A stretch of DNA of 64,000 bases. It comes from Zygnema cylindricum. Lineage: Eukaryota; Streptophyta; Zygnematophyceae; Zygnematales; Zygnemataceae. Made by a program: the position numbers and the translations under genes. Shown here one piece after another: positions 11,901 through 25,200 of this stretch; position 1 is the stretch's first letter; each line of letters starts with the position of its first letter. The notes under the pieces were generated by a model. That model searched no databases. It was not told where the DNA came from and saw only the letters and a list, made by a program, of their open reading frames with translations. The stretch is from positions 62,001 to 126,000 of the forward strand of contig JBBHKE010000655.1 of NCBI GenBank assembly GCA_037447655.1, read 5' to 3'.

Positions 11901-12780
11901 AATTGAAAATCTTTAGATAGGGCTAGGAGAGGAGACTTACATAACTTATAATATTTTCTAAGTTATCTGCAGTACCTACCTTAATTAGTGTTACAGTAGC
12001 AAAAGTACAAATAGAGTGTATTGTACTTTTATAAGGACAAGCGTCGGCAAGAAAAACGTATGCAGGGTTTACGGAGTGGCGCCGACATTCAGTTACACGT
12101 GTCACGCAAAAAACAATTAGATTTACCAGATCGGACGAACGGAATCTGAACCGGTTATTTCGGAAATATACGGTACGGTTCGACATTATGATCGTTGGTT
12201 TTTTTTGCGCCAAAAAACGTGATTCACTTGAGACTACTTGCGTGATTCACGTGGGACCATAGGTGACGAAGCACTCATGTGCGTCGTACTACACTACCAC
12301 AATCCGTTGTACTTTAGGGACTATCGCTGACTAAGCACCTAGAGCAATTTATGTATGGTTCGCTATCTGAGAATATTTGGAAAACAATGTTTTGTAGTTT
12401 AGTGTAATAAAAATTAGTGTTTCATTAATTAGGTCTTTGAAAATAATAATTAGGTTTTGGAGGTATATAAGGTACAGTAAAATACAGGATGCTTATTTGT
12501 AGTAAGTCAGGATAGTTTTCTACTATGTTTACCCAAGTTAGTGTGACCAATAGATACTCGCTGTGAGTACACAGTTTAGGACTTAGCCAATTTTGTAGCA
12601 TCCAGTTTTGGGATTATGATTTAAGGGCAGTTTTTAGGAAACTTCCAGACATGATTCAAATTACACTTGAGTGTTCGAGTTTCCCAATTATACCCCAACT
12701 TATCCTCTAGTTCCATTGAATTATCTTGAAATTTATTCAAATTATTAAATTTTTGACGTTTCATTTATGATTTCGGTATA
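11901..12780. other. Intergenic, no recognisable gene
   Basis: This AT-rich sequence has one weak open frame (minus, 11923-12213) without recognisable features. It contains phrases also found in the copia LTRs (GTGAGTACACAG, AATTAGG), so it is probably old retroelement debris. Confidence 0.4.
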
Positions 12781-13279
12781 GGATTCAGATAGTTCAAGAA
12801 ACGCAACTTAGCCATTTTATCAGTCAAACCTACAACATGAATGATAGATGAGTCAAATTCCACAATATAATCTTTCACAGATCCAGTCTACTCACAATTC
12901 AACCATTTTTCTTATATTCTGGATTTATAAGTGACAGACAAGAAACGGGATTTGATCGCAGTTTTAAAAGCTTCCCAATTAGAATTACTATCAAAGGATG
13001 GTGCCTCACTAATATACAATTTCAGATATCTTATTTTCTTAAGTTTATCGTGATCATCCTTTCTAAAAGTGGCATCGTTTTTACCACTCACACCCTTTTG
13101 GTCATTAATATCATTATTTGTTGAATTAAGTTAATAAATTTATCCAATTTCCCATTTGAAACATTTTCATTTTGCTTAACAACTTCCATTTCACTTTTCA
13201 ATTTGGAAATCGTTTCAACCACAGCAACAACATGATTATTTAATCTTTTGACCAATTTCACACTGTGTTTCTTCAACAC
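12780..13279 (-). pseudogene. Ty3/gypsy gag (Retrotrans_gag) remnant
   Basis: The Met at 13279 opens a 63-residue coiled-coil-like frame (LKSEMEVVKQNENV). After a frameshift the same strand encodes APSFDSNSNWEAFKTAIKSR and, beyond a stop, EKWLNC then SVKDYIVEFDSSI. The spacing W..F...F...RF, then EKW.L, then SV.dYi.eF matches the Retrotrans_gag domain of Ty3/gypsy capsids. A primer-binding site lies about 600 bp upstream. No protease or polymerase follows, so only a gag fragment survives. Confidence 0.7.
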
Positions 13280-13869
13280 ATTTATGCATTTTACATTTCA
13301 CGTTTCCATGCAAAATGTGTCATTATTACAAAATAAAATCAAGCAAAAAGAAAGATATAATATAATTTCTCTAACAAATTTGCAATAGATTTAAAGTCCT
13401 TAGATTGCTCCAATCCAGGACTTCCGCTCCTTGATAAATCCTTTAAAAAATATCAAAATTCCTTTGCTTTTGAAGAAGTAAGGTACTCCACTTTCTTTCT
13501 CCTCTATTGGCAAATTTTCCACTTCCCACTACATGAAGATCTTCTTCTCTCTAATCATCACATCCTCACCCTTTCTGGCTTAAAGCCCTCCCTCTAGACA
13601 TTAATCATCGCTAGAAGAATGCAAGTTTGTTTGGCCTCTAGGTAATTTGAGTGAGCTTTATCTGTGGCTACACTACCAACCCCACCTGAGTCTTGAGGAC
13701 TTAAGTATGCCCTACATCTAATCAACGGTGGTTGGCACTGTGGTCACTTAGTTTCCCTCTAATCCCCCACTACTTCACATTGTGGTCCAACCTACACGTG
13801 TCAGAGCACCTTCATTGATCACAAAAGCCGATTTTCGGGTGAGCAAGCTTCTCCTTGCCTTTTAACTAA

Positions 13870-13881
13870 ACTCTGATACCA
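13870..13881 (-). promoter_or_regulatory. Primer-binding site for initiator tRNA-Met (gypsy element)
   Basis: The minus strand reads TGGTATCAGAG, complementary to the 3' end of plant-type initiator tRNA-Met and the standard PBS of many plant LTR elements. The neighbouring TTACA at 13884 fits the 3' end of a 5' LTR, which would extend rightwards to an edge I could not fix. Confidence 0.65.
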
Positions 13882-13990
13882 TATGTAACAAGATTTTCTA
13901 CCTCTCCTAAAATCTCATAACTACAACCAATTTCAACCACACGTTCTGTTGGTTTTTGGAAACCTTTAGACCTCTCTATTTCACATTGAG

Positions 13991-14165
13991 ATGTTGCCAT
14001 GCTGCGTTGGTCACACCGCAGCCATAGCTGCCTGAGTAAGAATGATACTCTGCTGCCATGCTACGTTGGTCACACCGCAGTTATAGCAACGTGCATCAGG
14101 AAGTTGATGTGTCGCCATGCTGCCCTGGTCGAACACCACAGCCATAGCAGTTTGTGCGAACTCAT
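13991..14165. repeat. Three 59-bp tandem repeats
   Basis: Units starting near 13993, 14052 and 14111 share GCCATGCTGCGTTGGTCACA and CCGCAGCCATAGC with changes. They may lie inside the gypsy LTR. No gene is seen. Confidence 0.8.
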
Positions 14166-14253
14166 TTTTGGTTAAAAGAAAAATAGATGTAGACAAGATT
14201 TAGTGTTAAGGGTAACTCAAGGAGGACACAGAATCGGTACACTTCAGACACAC

Positions 14254-14386
<133 letters not shown>

Positions 14387-14394
14387 CAATGACA

Positions 14395-14740
14395 AGCGGT
14401 GAACTACAAACTGGAAACAACAAGGAACACCCTTGCAAATGACAAACTGGAAACTGCAAACACCAAATGCCAAACGCAAACTGAAAATGTGGTATTCAAA
14501 CTGCAAAACGGCAAACTATACTAGAAAATGGAAACTGCAAAACAGTGAATTGTGAAATTTGGAACCTAAATTTTATATTTGGAACTCAAAACTGCAAACA
14601 GAAAATCTGAAAACGGAAAAAACTGCACATTGCAAGTGGCAAGCAGAAAGCGGCAAAATAAAAAATGCAAACCGCAAACAGCAAAACACAATTTGGAACT
14701 TTAAACAACAAATAGAGAAATATGAATCCTTACTTAATTG
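14395..14740. repeat. Degenerate CAAACTGGAAACTGCAAA repeat
   Basis: Short A-rich units such as CAAACTGGAAACTGCAAA and GCAAACTGAAAATG recur irregularly over about 340 bp. They look like a decayed minisatellite. The open frame across it is compositional. Confidence 0.7.
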
Positions 14741-15540
14741 ACATTTCTGATTTGTCCCCCTTTTTCCCTTTTTGAACGAGCAGGATCAATGTTTAAAGAA
14801 GAAGGCATATTTTTTACACACAATAACAACATCCGTGCTCACCTTGAATCGTTTTCAGGGTTTAGAAATGATCAGTACGAGGACCGTTTTTGCTTAAAAA
14901 ATCCTATATTCAATATTAAAAACGTTGACGATTGAGAACCACAGGTCAAAAACTAAACGACTAGGAAAAACAGCAGGTCATAATTAATGTTGATAACACT
15001 AAAATCGAGTCACGGTGTCTTTGCATAACTTACTACAAACATGATTGTAAATAATTACCGTAAAAATGTACCAGGTTACACTCACTTTCTCTCCCACTCT
15101 CCCTCTCGCTCCCTCTCATTGTCAAAGTGCAATCTGCATCTCTATTCTCGGATTTCAAATACGTAAGGAGTTGACTTTCATTTTCCTTTTTTCCCTATTT
15201 TGAGGCATGCTTATGAGTCGGTATTCCCATTGAAAGTGTTTAGACTATCATACAATCACAAGATGGTAGGCATAAAAATCTTAATCTTCGAGTTTTTTTG
15301 ATATAATTTTAACATTTTTTTTGAGAAGAAAACTAAATTTTTGGATTTTACGACAACAAGTTAACATGCTCTTACTTGATATGATTATACATACAACTAA
15401 AATGCAAAATTTGAACATTTAAGATCTCCAATATTGAATGAAACAATGCTCTAAATTTTGTCAAAATAGAATTCGCCATATGTAGTTGGAAATCTACATA
15501 TGTAACAAAAAACTTTAACCTCTTTAAATTAGGAGTTTGA
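14741..15540. other. Intergenic, no gene recognised
   Basis: This AT-rich unique sequence carries one short open frame (14738-14935) without features. It resembles 46750-47480 (shared phrases such as GAGGCATGCTTATGAGT and GGAAATCT), so it is probably one copy of a dispersed repeat that includes the following CT-rich block. Confidence 0.4.
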
Positions 15541-16090
15541 GACACCTCTCTCCCTCCCCCCCTCTCTCCCTTCCTCCCTCCCCCGCATTTCGTATTCTCA
15601 TGGTTTTCCCCGTTTTGCTCTCCTTCAAATAAATTATAATGTTTGCCGGTTTCTCCATTGGTGAAAGCTTTCCAATATTAATCCCAAATCTTTTATCCAA
15701 TCTTTCTCATCTTTCCCTCCCTCTCCCTCTTCCTCTCTCTCTCCCTCTCCCTATCCTTCTCCCTCTGCTTATTCTTCTCCTTCTCCCTCACCCTCCCTCT
15801 CCCTCCCTCTCCCTCCCTCTCCTTCCAATCTCCCTCTCCCTCTCTCACTCCCTCTCCCTCTCCGTCACCCTCCCCTTCTCCCTCTCCGTCTCCCTCTAGA
15901 CTACTCTGAGTACACAAGCTTTCCAATATTAATCCAAAATCTTATTTCCAATCTTTCTCAACTTTCCCTCCCTCTCCCTCTCCCGCTCTCTTTTCATCTC
16001 CCTGTCCCTCTCCTTCTCCCTGTCCCTGTCCCTGTTCCGTCCCTCTCCTTCTTCCTGTCCCTGTCCCTGTCCCTGTCCCGTCCCTGTCCC
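15540..16090. repeat. CTCCCT/CCCTGT polypyrimidine satellite
   Basis: CTCCCT-type repeats with a (CCCTGT)n end lie on the plus strand. Leu/Pro and Glu/Gly/Arg frames on the two strands are artefacts. A similar tract lies at 46980-47090 and 47680-47880. Confidence 0.9.
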
Positions 16091-16096
16091 TAGCCG

Positions 16097-16538
16097 TAGT
16101 GTTGTGTATCGGCAAGAAATTTATCGCGATAACACCGATACCGATAGATATCGGTTATCTGACGGTCAGGGTTCCCGATATATCGCTCAGAGACCAACAA
16201 ATAAAACAAATCCCTTATTGGCGATAAGTGGAAAAAACATAGTACGCTATATAATAGTACTTTGTAATATACTGTATTATATTTTTCGCTGTATATAGCA
16301 TGGCATGCCACGTGTAACAATCTGTTCTCTGTTACTCTGTGTAACGGAATAACGGCAGTTCAGTACGCGGAATAAACCGTTCAATTGTACGGTACGAACC
16401 GTACTATAATCGCCGATAGTTATCGGTACCGATGTTATCGCGATAAAAAACTGATATTATCGGTTTTTTATCGGAGATAGCATCGGTGTCGATACATCGT
16501 GCCAATATATCCGTAAACCCTGCCGATACACGACACTA
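16097..16538. mobile_element. hAT-like MITE (442 bp)
   Basis: Terminal inverted repeats TAGTGTTGTGTATCGGCAA and TGCCGATACACGACACTA bound a noncoding element rich in ATCGCGATAA palindromes. Its 8-bp flanks CCTAGCCG and CCTGGCCC agree at 6 of 8 positions, fitting a hAT-type duplication. The ends match those of the transposase-bearing element at 39775-43483. Confidence 0.75.
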
Positions 16539-16539
16539 C

Positions 16540-17010
16540 CTGGCCCTCTCCCTCTCCCTCTTCCCACCCCTCCCTCCCCTCCCCCTCCCCCTCCCCGTCC
16601 CCCTCCCTCACCACCTCACTTTGATTAATTTACACATTTTTTTTCCGTTGGGACGCAAATTCGACTGAGACCCTTAAGTTTATTGTCCGTACAAGCAAAA
16701 CCGTTACATTTTTTGAACGTTTTCCCGGTTTTTGCAAAGTATGTACGAATTATATTTTTGCAATTTTGCGTATTTTTTTTCAGGCAGGATCGAAATTGGC
16801 AACTTTTAGAAATTGAACTGAGAGAGAGAGGGAGAGAGAGAGAGAGAGAGGGAGAGAGAGAGAGAGAGAGTGTGAGAGAGTGAGAGAGGGGGAGAGGGAG
16901 AGGGAGAGGCGCAGAGAGAGAGAGAGAGGCGCGGAGAGATTGAGGGAGAGTGGGAGGGAGAGAGTCGGAGGGAGAGAGAGAGGGAGATAGAGGGAGAGAG
17001 AGAGGTATGC
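16540..17010. repeat. CT-rich and GA-rich tracts
   Basis: A CTCCC tract (16540-16620) and a GA/GGGAGA tract (16820-17003) flank about 200 bp of unremarkable AT-rich DNA. No gene is present. Confidence 0.9.
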
Positions 17011-17874
17011 TTACTACTACTGCAGAGAAAGTATATATTAACATAAAGTTCCTGAACGACTTTTATTTTGTTCTTTTTCTCCTTCTATTTACTTTAGCCA
17101 AAATACATCCATTTGTATGTAAAAATATAGCATTGAAGTAGTGAAGTAATGTTAGTTTGTAAATTGTAACCCACCTAGAAATAAATTGAAACATTACGTA
17201 ATTAAGAATCAAAAAAATATTGTTCGCTGGTTTTTTTAATTAAAGTTCCTTCGAAAAACGTTGTGGCATTTTTCTTTTATAACTCCATGCAGTTTCTGAA
17301 GCCGATAAATTAATCAGTTTATGCGATTTATTTTTAATGATTTTTCGTCCTTGTAAAAAAAGTTTTTGAAACGTGTTTCAGCCCTAAAGCTTGCAAAGAA
17401 GAAAACAGGTTTTTTAACGGTTTAAACATTTTTTGAGACATGTTTTGACAGATTAAACGATTTTTGACACAACTTGGTTAGTTAGGGAGATTCGTCATTG
17501 ATTTTTTTTCTAGTAGTCAGCTTCACAGGTTTAGTTTTATAAAATTTGATTTTTTTTTTTTTTTGAGAGTCATTCGGTGCCTCCTTGTACAGACCTTCGA
17601 CTTGCCAGACAATTATTTCCATTTTTTTTATTTTTTTGTTCAATCTTTAACTCAGTTACATATCCTCAAACTATTGTGTAAATATATGCATCTAAAGAAG
17701 TACCCACAAATACCCCATTGTAATATAACTGGGTTTATGAAATACCCATTGATGTAATTATATCCCAATACCCATTTGTAATACAAATTGGTCAACGAAA
17801 AGTTTCTTCTTGTATATTAATAGCAAATACCCATTTCAATATAAAACCGATATTTAATAATAATATAAATGGGT
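17011..17874. other. Region downstream of the mosaic protease
   Basis: This is AT-rich sequence 3' of the protease gene. A short tandem motif ATACCCATTTGTAATA/ATACCCATTGATGTAA recurs between about 17700 and 17880. It may hold the 3' UTR, and further coding exons cannot be excluded. Confidence 0.4.
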
Positions 17875-20428
17875 TCATGGAAATACCTCTTGTTGTGGGG
17901 TTTGATCTCCGTCGAATTCGATAGAAGTAAACAATCTTCCACAATATACTCCAGGATTGAGCCAATAAAATTGAGTTATATTACCTGTAAAATTTGTCTT
18001 TATTATAGAAGTGCAAGTTTGTCCTTTCCGTACAGGAAAGGTTTTAATACAAGGTCCAGGATCGACTGCGTTTCCCCTTATGATACAAACCTGAAAAGAA
18101 ATAATTTGTTAAAAAATTAAATATTATAAATGATGTGAAAAGGTTTATTTTCCAAAAATGTTTGATTTAAAATTTGTTGAATGAAAAATTGCTTATCCCG
18201 AGTTTTTTGCTCAAACAAAGTACTAAACTGGATTTTGTTTGACCTTTCTTGGTGGATTGGAGATTTTGAATTGAAACTTTAAACTTTTTGTTTTTATATG
18301 CACATACACATACACATATACATACACATATACATATACATATACGTATCCATATGCATATACATATACGTATACATATACATATACATATACATATACG
18401 TATACATATGCATATACATATACGTATACATATGCATATACATATACATATACGTATACATATGCATATACATATACGTATACATATGCATATACATATA
18501 CATATACATATACATATTCACATACATATACATATATATACACATACATTACATTATATTATGTACATTATATATGGCATATTATAAATATATGGCATAT
18601 TATAAATATATGTATGTGTGTTAATATCTATATAAACTGACATCAAAACTGTTATAAGATTAAGAAAAAACTTCCAAACAGAGTATCAAACAAAAAAAAA
18701 AAAAAACAAACGAGTGAAAACAAAAACGTTTAAAAAAGTTAAAAACAAGGAAATTTTCACAACCAAGTCTTCAGAAGCTACAAAGGGTACGACAAAAGGT
18801 ACTTTGCCAAACCAAGGAAACTAAGAAGGAAAACGTTGCAAAATGAAGACATTGCAAAAAAAATTGGAGGAAAATAAGAACCTCACAAAATGTGTATTTT
18901 ATGGATTAGTGTTTTGCAGAATGAGTGCGGTTTATTATTTTAACAAAGGGGAGTTTTGGGGTACAAATACTTGTTGAAAAATTTGGAGTTGAGAGCAATT
19001 GAGACCCGGATTTGGGGATCCACTTCCATTGAGGGATTTTATGTTAAATTTTTTTGAAATCGACGAACAAGTATCATTCTTGAAAGAAAACAACAAATTT
19101 TTGAAATAAGAAAGGGAAATATAATAGTTAGAAAGAGGCGTAAAAAATATTTGGTCATGAAGTTGTGTATTTACTTGTGTGTGTTTTTTCAATTTGTTTT
19201 TAAACATACATGTTTTTCAGGGCCATTATTTTTTTTTCCGTGTGTTTTTTAAACTCATTTCAACGAATACAAAAAAGAACCAAAGTTTAAATGTGTTTAT
19301 TTTTAAAAAAGTTGTTTTTTTATAATTTTTTAATTTTTCTTTCTACAATTTTAGGCTCACCATTTGCAAAAAGTTAAGTTTAAAACATCATATGCAAACG
19401 AAATTTCAGTCATTTTTTTAGAAGGTTTTCACCAATTTTTTCCAGTTAAAAGAATAGAATGATATTTGAGGCAAAGGAAAATGAAACATACACACATACA
19501 TACTCTATAACGTTTTTTTGTACTGTTTTTTGAGGTTTTTAAGGGATTTTACCTCCTGTACGGCATAAGTTACGGCACAATTTTCGCTTTTCGTAACGTT
19601 GACGATTGTACCCACTGTTATAAATTTGGTACAATCTAGTCTCTGTATTTGGGATAAAATCATAAAATTTATTCAAATCAATTCCAGGACAGGTAAAATA
19701 AGTTTAAATCAATTTCAAATTGTAACAACGACGACGACTTGAAAAAAAAAAAAAAATAGGAAAGCGAAAGAATTTGCAAATTAGCTCAAACATTTGATTG
19801 TAAACATGTTTTCCTCAAGCGTAAAACTTTGGAGTAGGGACTAGAAAAAAAAAATCTCAAAAAATTTCAATTCTCAAAGAGAAATAAGAACATGTCACCC
19901 AACATGAAGTCACTTCTGAAACTTTGATAAGTTTAGAGTTTTCATTCCAATCTTCTCAAACAATATTTATAACCATAATTACTGTAGAAAAATTACACCA
20001 AATGTTTTTTGTTTTCTTCAAAAATAATGTAAAATTTGAGTCATATAAAACATGAATTAGTGGGGTGCTCATTCTTTTGGAGAAGCATATACCAAAATCA
20101 GAGTGGATTGTCATTACGAAAGCATGCTTACGATTTGCATTAACTTTACAATAATTTTAAATAATTGACAAAAATCAAATATAATAATTTTAAATGATTC
20201 ACAAAAGCGGCACATGGTTCCTCTCTACAAATTCATGTAAAAAATAAAAAAAAAGAGACTATTATGTTTGGGCAGTCAATAAAAAAAGGGCCCAGCCACT
20301 CACAGGATTTTGAGCAATAAAAGTTGTTTGGTTTATTCCGTACACATTATAAATGGTGTAACAAGTAACATTGAATCCTTTTGGAATTGTGTAATATTGG
20401 GGTTTTCCTATTACACTGGCACTGGCAG
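17875..20428 (-). other. Two LysM module exons at the C-terminus of the mosaic protease
   Basis: Exon 20428-20304 encodes the first LysM module ([20 protein letters not shown], then FIAQNP). Exon 18090-17875 completes it and encodes a second ([12 protein letters not shown], then WLNPGVYCG). The pattern xVxKGxTCxSI..N..LNP is characteristic of eukaryotic LysM, which binds GlcNAc polymers such as chitin, lipochitooligosaccharide or peptidoglycan. Four N-X-T sequons (NVT, NQT, NFT, NIT) suggest glycosylation. The 2.2-kb intron between the exons contains a long CATATA satellite. The final reading frame ends at TGA 17875-17877; a GTATTT just before the stop could be a donor to a further exon, which I did not find. 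Confidence 0.8.
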
Positions 20429-22166
20429 CTGAAAAAGACAAAAAAGATAAAAAAACAAAAAAGACAAGAAAAAGATAATTAAAAAGACAAACAAAAAAAG
20501 CCAAAAGAAAAAGAATAACCGACTTTCTGTCATTAACGTCCATTTAGTTAACTCTTTTCAAAAAATGCGTTTCCATTTGTCAGATTATATTTTTGCAAAG
20601 TCAGTCATAAAAACAGTCCATCACTTTCCCTATTTTAGTAATTTTTAATAGGAGATTTCAGAATTCTCAAACAATCACAATAATTTCGCTGCTTAAACTC
20701 ACAAGTAACCCACTTTGGTTCTTTCCACTTTCAAATGTTATGATTCTCCGTTTGTGGATTCTCAGTTTTAAATGTCGATTTTCACTTTCAAGTTTCATCT
20801 TAAACAAAACAAAGCAGAAAAGCACAAATCCATGTTTTCGACCATTAATGCTCCCATCTTTGACGAGGATATAATCTCGGCAATCTTAGGCGCCCAGCCT
20901 GCCTCCTTGTTATTATTTATTTCATCGATCGACAACTCTTCTTTAGTTCTCACAATCCCATCTCTTACTGCCACCTTCGTCCACGAGGAGACGAAACGAA
21001 ATCTACCTCCAATGCCACCTTCGTCCACGAGGAGACGAAACGAAATTAACCTCCAAGTAATACAGGTGTTTCCTTTTATTTATCCTGAAGTCACTTCTAA
21101 CGCACTCTTGACTTATCTTACAACTCAAATGGCACGAAAGTGTTTCCTTTGATTTATCCTAAACTCATAAAGGACAGTGGTGTCCTTGATTAATCTTGAA
21201 AATCGAATGGAACATATGCGTTTCCCTTGATCTATCCAAGAACTTGCAAGTAAATCAGGTGGATTTTCCTTGGTTTATCCTACAGCATCGAACGTAGATG
21301 TTTCCCCTGATTTTTCCTACAACTCATATACAACACGGGTGTTTTTCTCGATTTATCCTACAACATGGAATGCATAAGTTTCCATTGATTAATCCTACAA
21401 CTCACATGGAACGCAGGTGTGCACGCCACTGGAGTTGTCTGGCGCATATAGAAGAGGACAGACGCACGTGTAATCCCCCCTCGAATCAACACACGTGCCA
21501 ACGCCGCACGGATTGCTGCGACCAAAAGTGCAGGGAAACTCTGTTTGCACACCCGTAGAGAAAAATACTTTACTTTGGTGACGGTTACGATGATATGAGA
21601 GGGAAAAAGGGAGAGGGAAAGGAGAAGGAGAGGGAGAGAGAGAAGGGACTCCAAATGTACACCACTCCACAAAAAAAAAATCTGTATTTTCGTGATGGCT
21701 TAGAATGACAACAGAGAGAGAGGGAGACCAGAAAAAAAAGGAGGGTGTAGACGGAGATAAATTTACTCACCGGGAGCGCAAGTTTGAGACTTATCCGAAT
21801 TTGTGACGGGCACAAAAGGACGAAAACATCGACACGTGTAATTTGCCTTATTTGGAACACATATTCCTCCTCCACAAGGGTTCATATCTGGGCTTATCGT
21901 GTCAATAAAACAGGGGTTTGTGGCTGGGGGAAGATAGTGCAAGGGAGAGGGAGGAGAGAAGGGGAGAGAGCCGGGGAAAAAAGGGAAGAGAGCGGGGGAG
22001 GGAGAAAGAAATGTTGGTGTTTTCAAAGTTAATGACGCTAATGAGTTTAGTAATATTTAGTGTACACGTTAACACTAATACTCCTATCCAATAGACCCAC
22101 TCGAGGGTATTTTTAGAATGGCTATAGCGATGATAATACGTAAGGTATACATACATATACAGAAAT

Positions 22167-22214
<48 letters not shown>

Positions 22215-25200
22215 CATGTTATATATCGTCAAAAACTTTTTTGAATGTGATTTTGAAAATTTATATTGAAACTGTAAATTTTTGAGATGTTTTTTCAAAA
22301 CATAAATTTTCTGCTTAAAAGCCAATCTCCGCTAATTTGATGTTCAACTTTGGATAACTCTAAAATATGTACCCAAGTCTTTTAAGTTAAGAATTTGTTA
22401 CTTAAAAAAAAAAATCTATATCTAAATCTTAAAGGATAAAATTTGAAAATGGTTAGAACCAGAAACCACATCCAATTGCCATAAAGAATAGAATTGTCCA
22501 ATAGTTATGAAGTTAAGAAAAGTAAAATGAAATTGTGTACAGAATTTCATGTGATTTAATCCATTAAAATAACAAAATTATGATTTTTCAGGTAAATATA
22601 TTAAAAGTATGTGATGTTTGTGTTGTTTTTCACTTTCTAAACGTCATGTGTCATCAATAATTACAAAATAATTTTCACTTACCTTGAGTAATGAGTATAA
22701 TATACATATATACATATATATCTTTATAAGAAGAAGGCATCAAATTCATTTTCTTCTTTATTCGAAAATAGAAGTCTTTTTCCAAAAAAAAGTTGCTAAG
22801 TTATTAATCGAAGTCTTGTAATTATATCTCATAGAGTACCCAAAATTTTGACAAATGTATATTACAAACTAGAAAAACAAATACCTGCGCCTATTACGGA
22901 TCGCTACATTTCCAAGTAGAGGGGGCGGATAAATTGCCTTATCTTTACGATTCTAAGGGTTTTTACTGTTTTTAATACCCCATTTTGGACATCAATCCGC
23001 AAATGGGAATTCAGGCGTTTGAAAAAGTTAAACACAGTTTTCATGAATTTAATATATTTACATATATATACATATAATTTTATACATTTAATACACATAT
23101 ATTTATATATTTATTTGAATACATACATATATGATATGATATTGCATGAAAATAATGATTTTTTATACCATTACATTAAAATGTACAGCATATAAGAGTT
23201 GAATTTAATTCTATTTATTTTACCTTTTGCTTTCACAATAGGAACAAAAGCTGGAAGGACGTTTATACCACAAATACCGTCTCCATCCGTTATTTTTAAT
23301 TTCATATTTCCTCCGTCTCCCCATTTTGTACCCCAGGAATTTCTTATTTTCCAAAAAGGGGGTGATGCAAGGAGACTGTATCCGGTCACTAACACCGTGT
23401 GGTCGATTCCATTCGCAAAACATTCTTGGTCGTCGTATATTCCAGGCTGCCCGATTTAAAAAAAAAAAGTTATAATAAAGGTAAAGATAAAGATAGAGAT
23501 GAAATAAAGATTGAACCACACTACCATTAATATACAAGACAAATAAGGGTTGATCCACACAAATGTGATTCAAAATGAGGATGAATCCACCTACGGTACA
23601 AAACACAGACTAATCAGCAATAAATGGGGAAAAGGGGAGAGAGTGGAGAGTAGAGAGAAGGGAGAGAGTACAGAGGAATTAGAGAGAGAGAGTAGAGAGA
23701 GGGGATAGAATGTAGAGAATTAATTCACACTCTGTTTGGTGCCTGCTATGCTAAGGTGTGGGTTATCCACATTGTATTTGTATTTGTCGTTTCTGCATAT
23801 TCAAGTCCGGTCAAAAAGCCAAAAACTACAGATGAAATGTGAATTATTTGAGAATAACAATGTTAAAGGACGGCTTAAACAACAACAGTGTTGACCACTT
23901 TTTGACTTGAACAATTGAAACTAACATAGAAAAGGGGTCAAAATGATGGTAGAAATAAATAGTAATGTTGAGAATTTCTGAACTCTAAAATCGGCAAACC
24001 TAACAACTTGAAAACTTGAAATTATTTTGAAAATAGTATCAAGGCGAAGATCTTACTCCAATAAAATTTTGAAAACTGTCGGAACTTGCTTCGATATTCA
24101 CAATTGCTGGTTGAGATTGAAGAACCAAAAGTAATCCCAGCCATCCATTGTATTTCACTTGCTCATATGAAGAAATTCTTATATTAGGTCGTACCTAAAA
24201 AAATTATACATAAAAAATGTGAAAACAAGTTCTTTTTCTATTAGGTAGTAGCAACATTTATACGTGCCTTTTGTAGAAAATTATTCAAGAGTCTACATGG
24301 AACTTTTAAAACTGAAATTTCCGATTTTTGAAGCATAGATGTCTTTGAAAAAAAAAAAAAAAAACTTTCGACGCTTTGTTTCATCAGACCAGAACTAAAA
24401 CAACCATAATAACCAAAAGAACCAAAATATGCCCAAATTATGCTGACTCCAACAATTATAACACATTTTAGGACAAATGTAAATGCCACTAAAAAATATC
24501 AATGTCATTTTCCTTGATTACTTACAATTTGTTCTATACATTTTCGGTTTAACAGATAATCTTCTTCCAAAACAAGAGCATTTGCCGTTGCAAAATCAAG
24601 AGTTTCGGTTGGCCATCCATCCGATTCACAATCAGCTCCCATACATTTTAATAACGATTTTTCCGAAATATCGGGGACGTTTTCCGTAATATTTGCCAAA
24701 TATAACGAACTTTCGATGGCGGCAACTGGAGCATGGACCCAACAACTACCTATCAAAGAAAACAGGAAAGTAGGAAAAAGGAGAAAGGGTGGAGAAAAGA
24801 AAAACAAGAGAAAGAGAAAAAAAAAAAATCTTGGAAGCGAGAAAAAACAATGAAGTTGTAAGAAGTTCGTAATTCTAAAAAGCGAAAAAAAAACAAAAGA
24901 AGAGAGCTTAAAGGTTTAAAAAAAAGAGAAATCAAGGAAATTCTTATATGGCATAAGAAAATACGAAAAGATGAAGCGATGAAAAGTGGAAACGGAATAA
25001 TGAAGCCTGCCTTTTGAAGACCTTTTTCCCTTCTTTTTTTTCACTCACTGCCTTCCTCTCTCCTTCACCCCCACTCCCTCTCTCTCCTCCTCTTCTCTCC
25101 CACCTATTCTCCCTCTCTTCTTTTATTTCCCCCTCCCTCTTACTCTCTCGCTCCTGCTCTCTCTCTGTTGGGCGACCAAACAGTTATCTGTATAGATACA

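Noticed and set aside
18298-18545. CRISPR-like array
   Set aside because: The repeats are simple hexamers without unique spacers, and the genome is eukaryotic.
18223-18624. Open frames of 83-108 residues on both strands (Tyr/Val, His/Ile, Tyr/Met)
   Set aside because: They are read-through of the CATATA satellite inside an intron of the protease gene.
20772-21152. 126-residue plus-strand frame and its 77-residue antisense partner
   Set aside because: They lie within a 977-bp intron of the protease gene and span tandem repeats; no domain seen.
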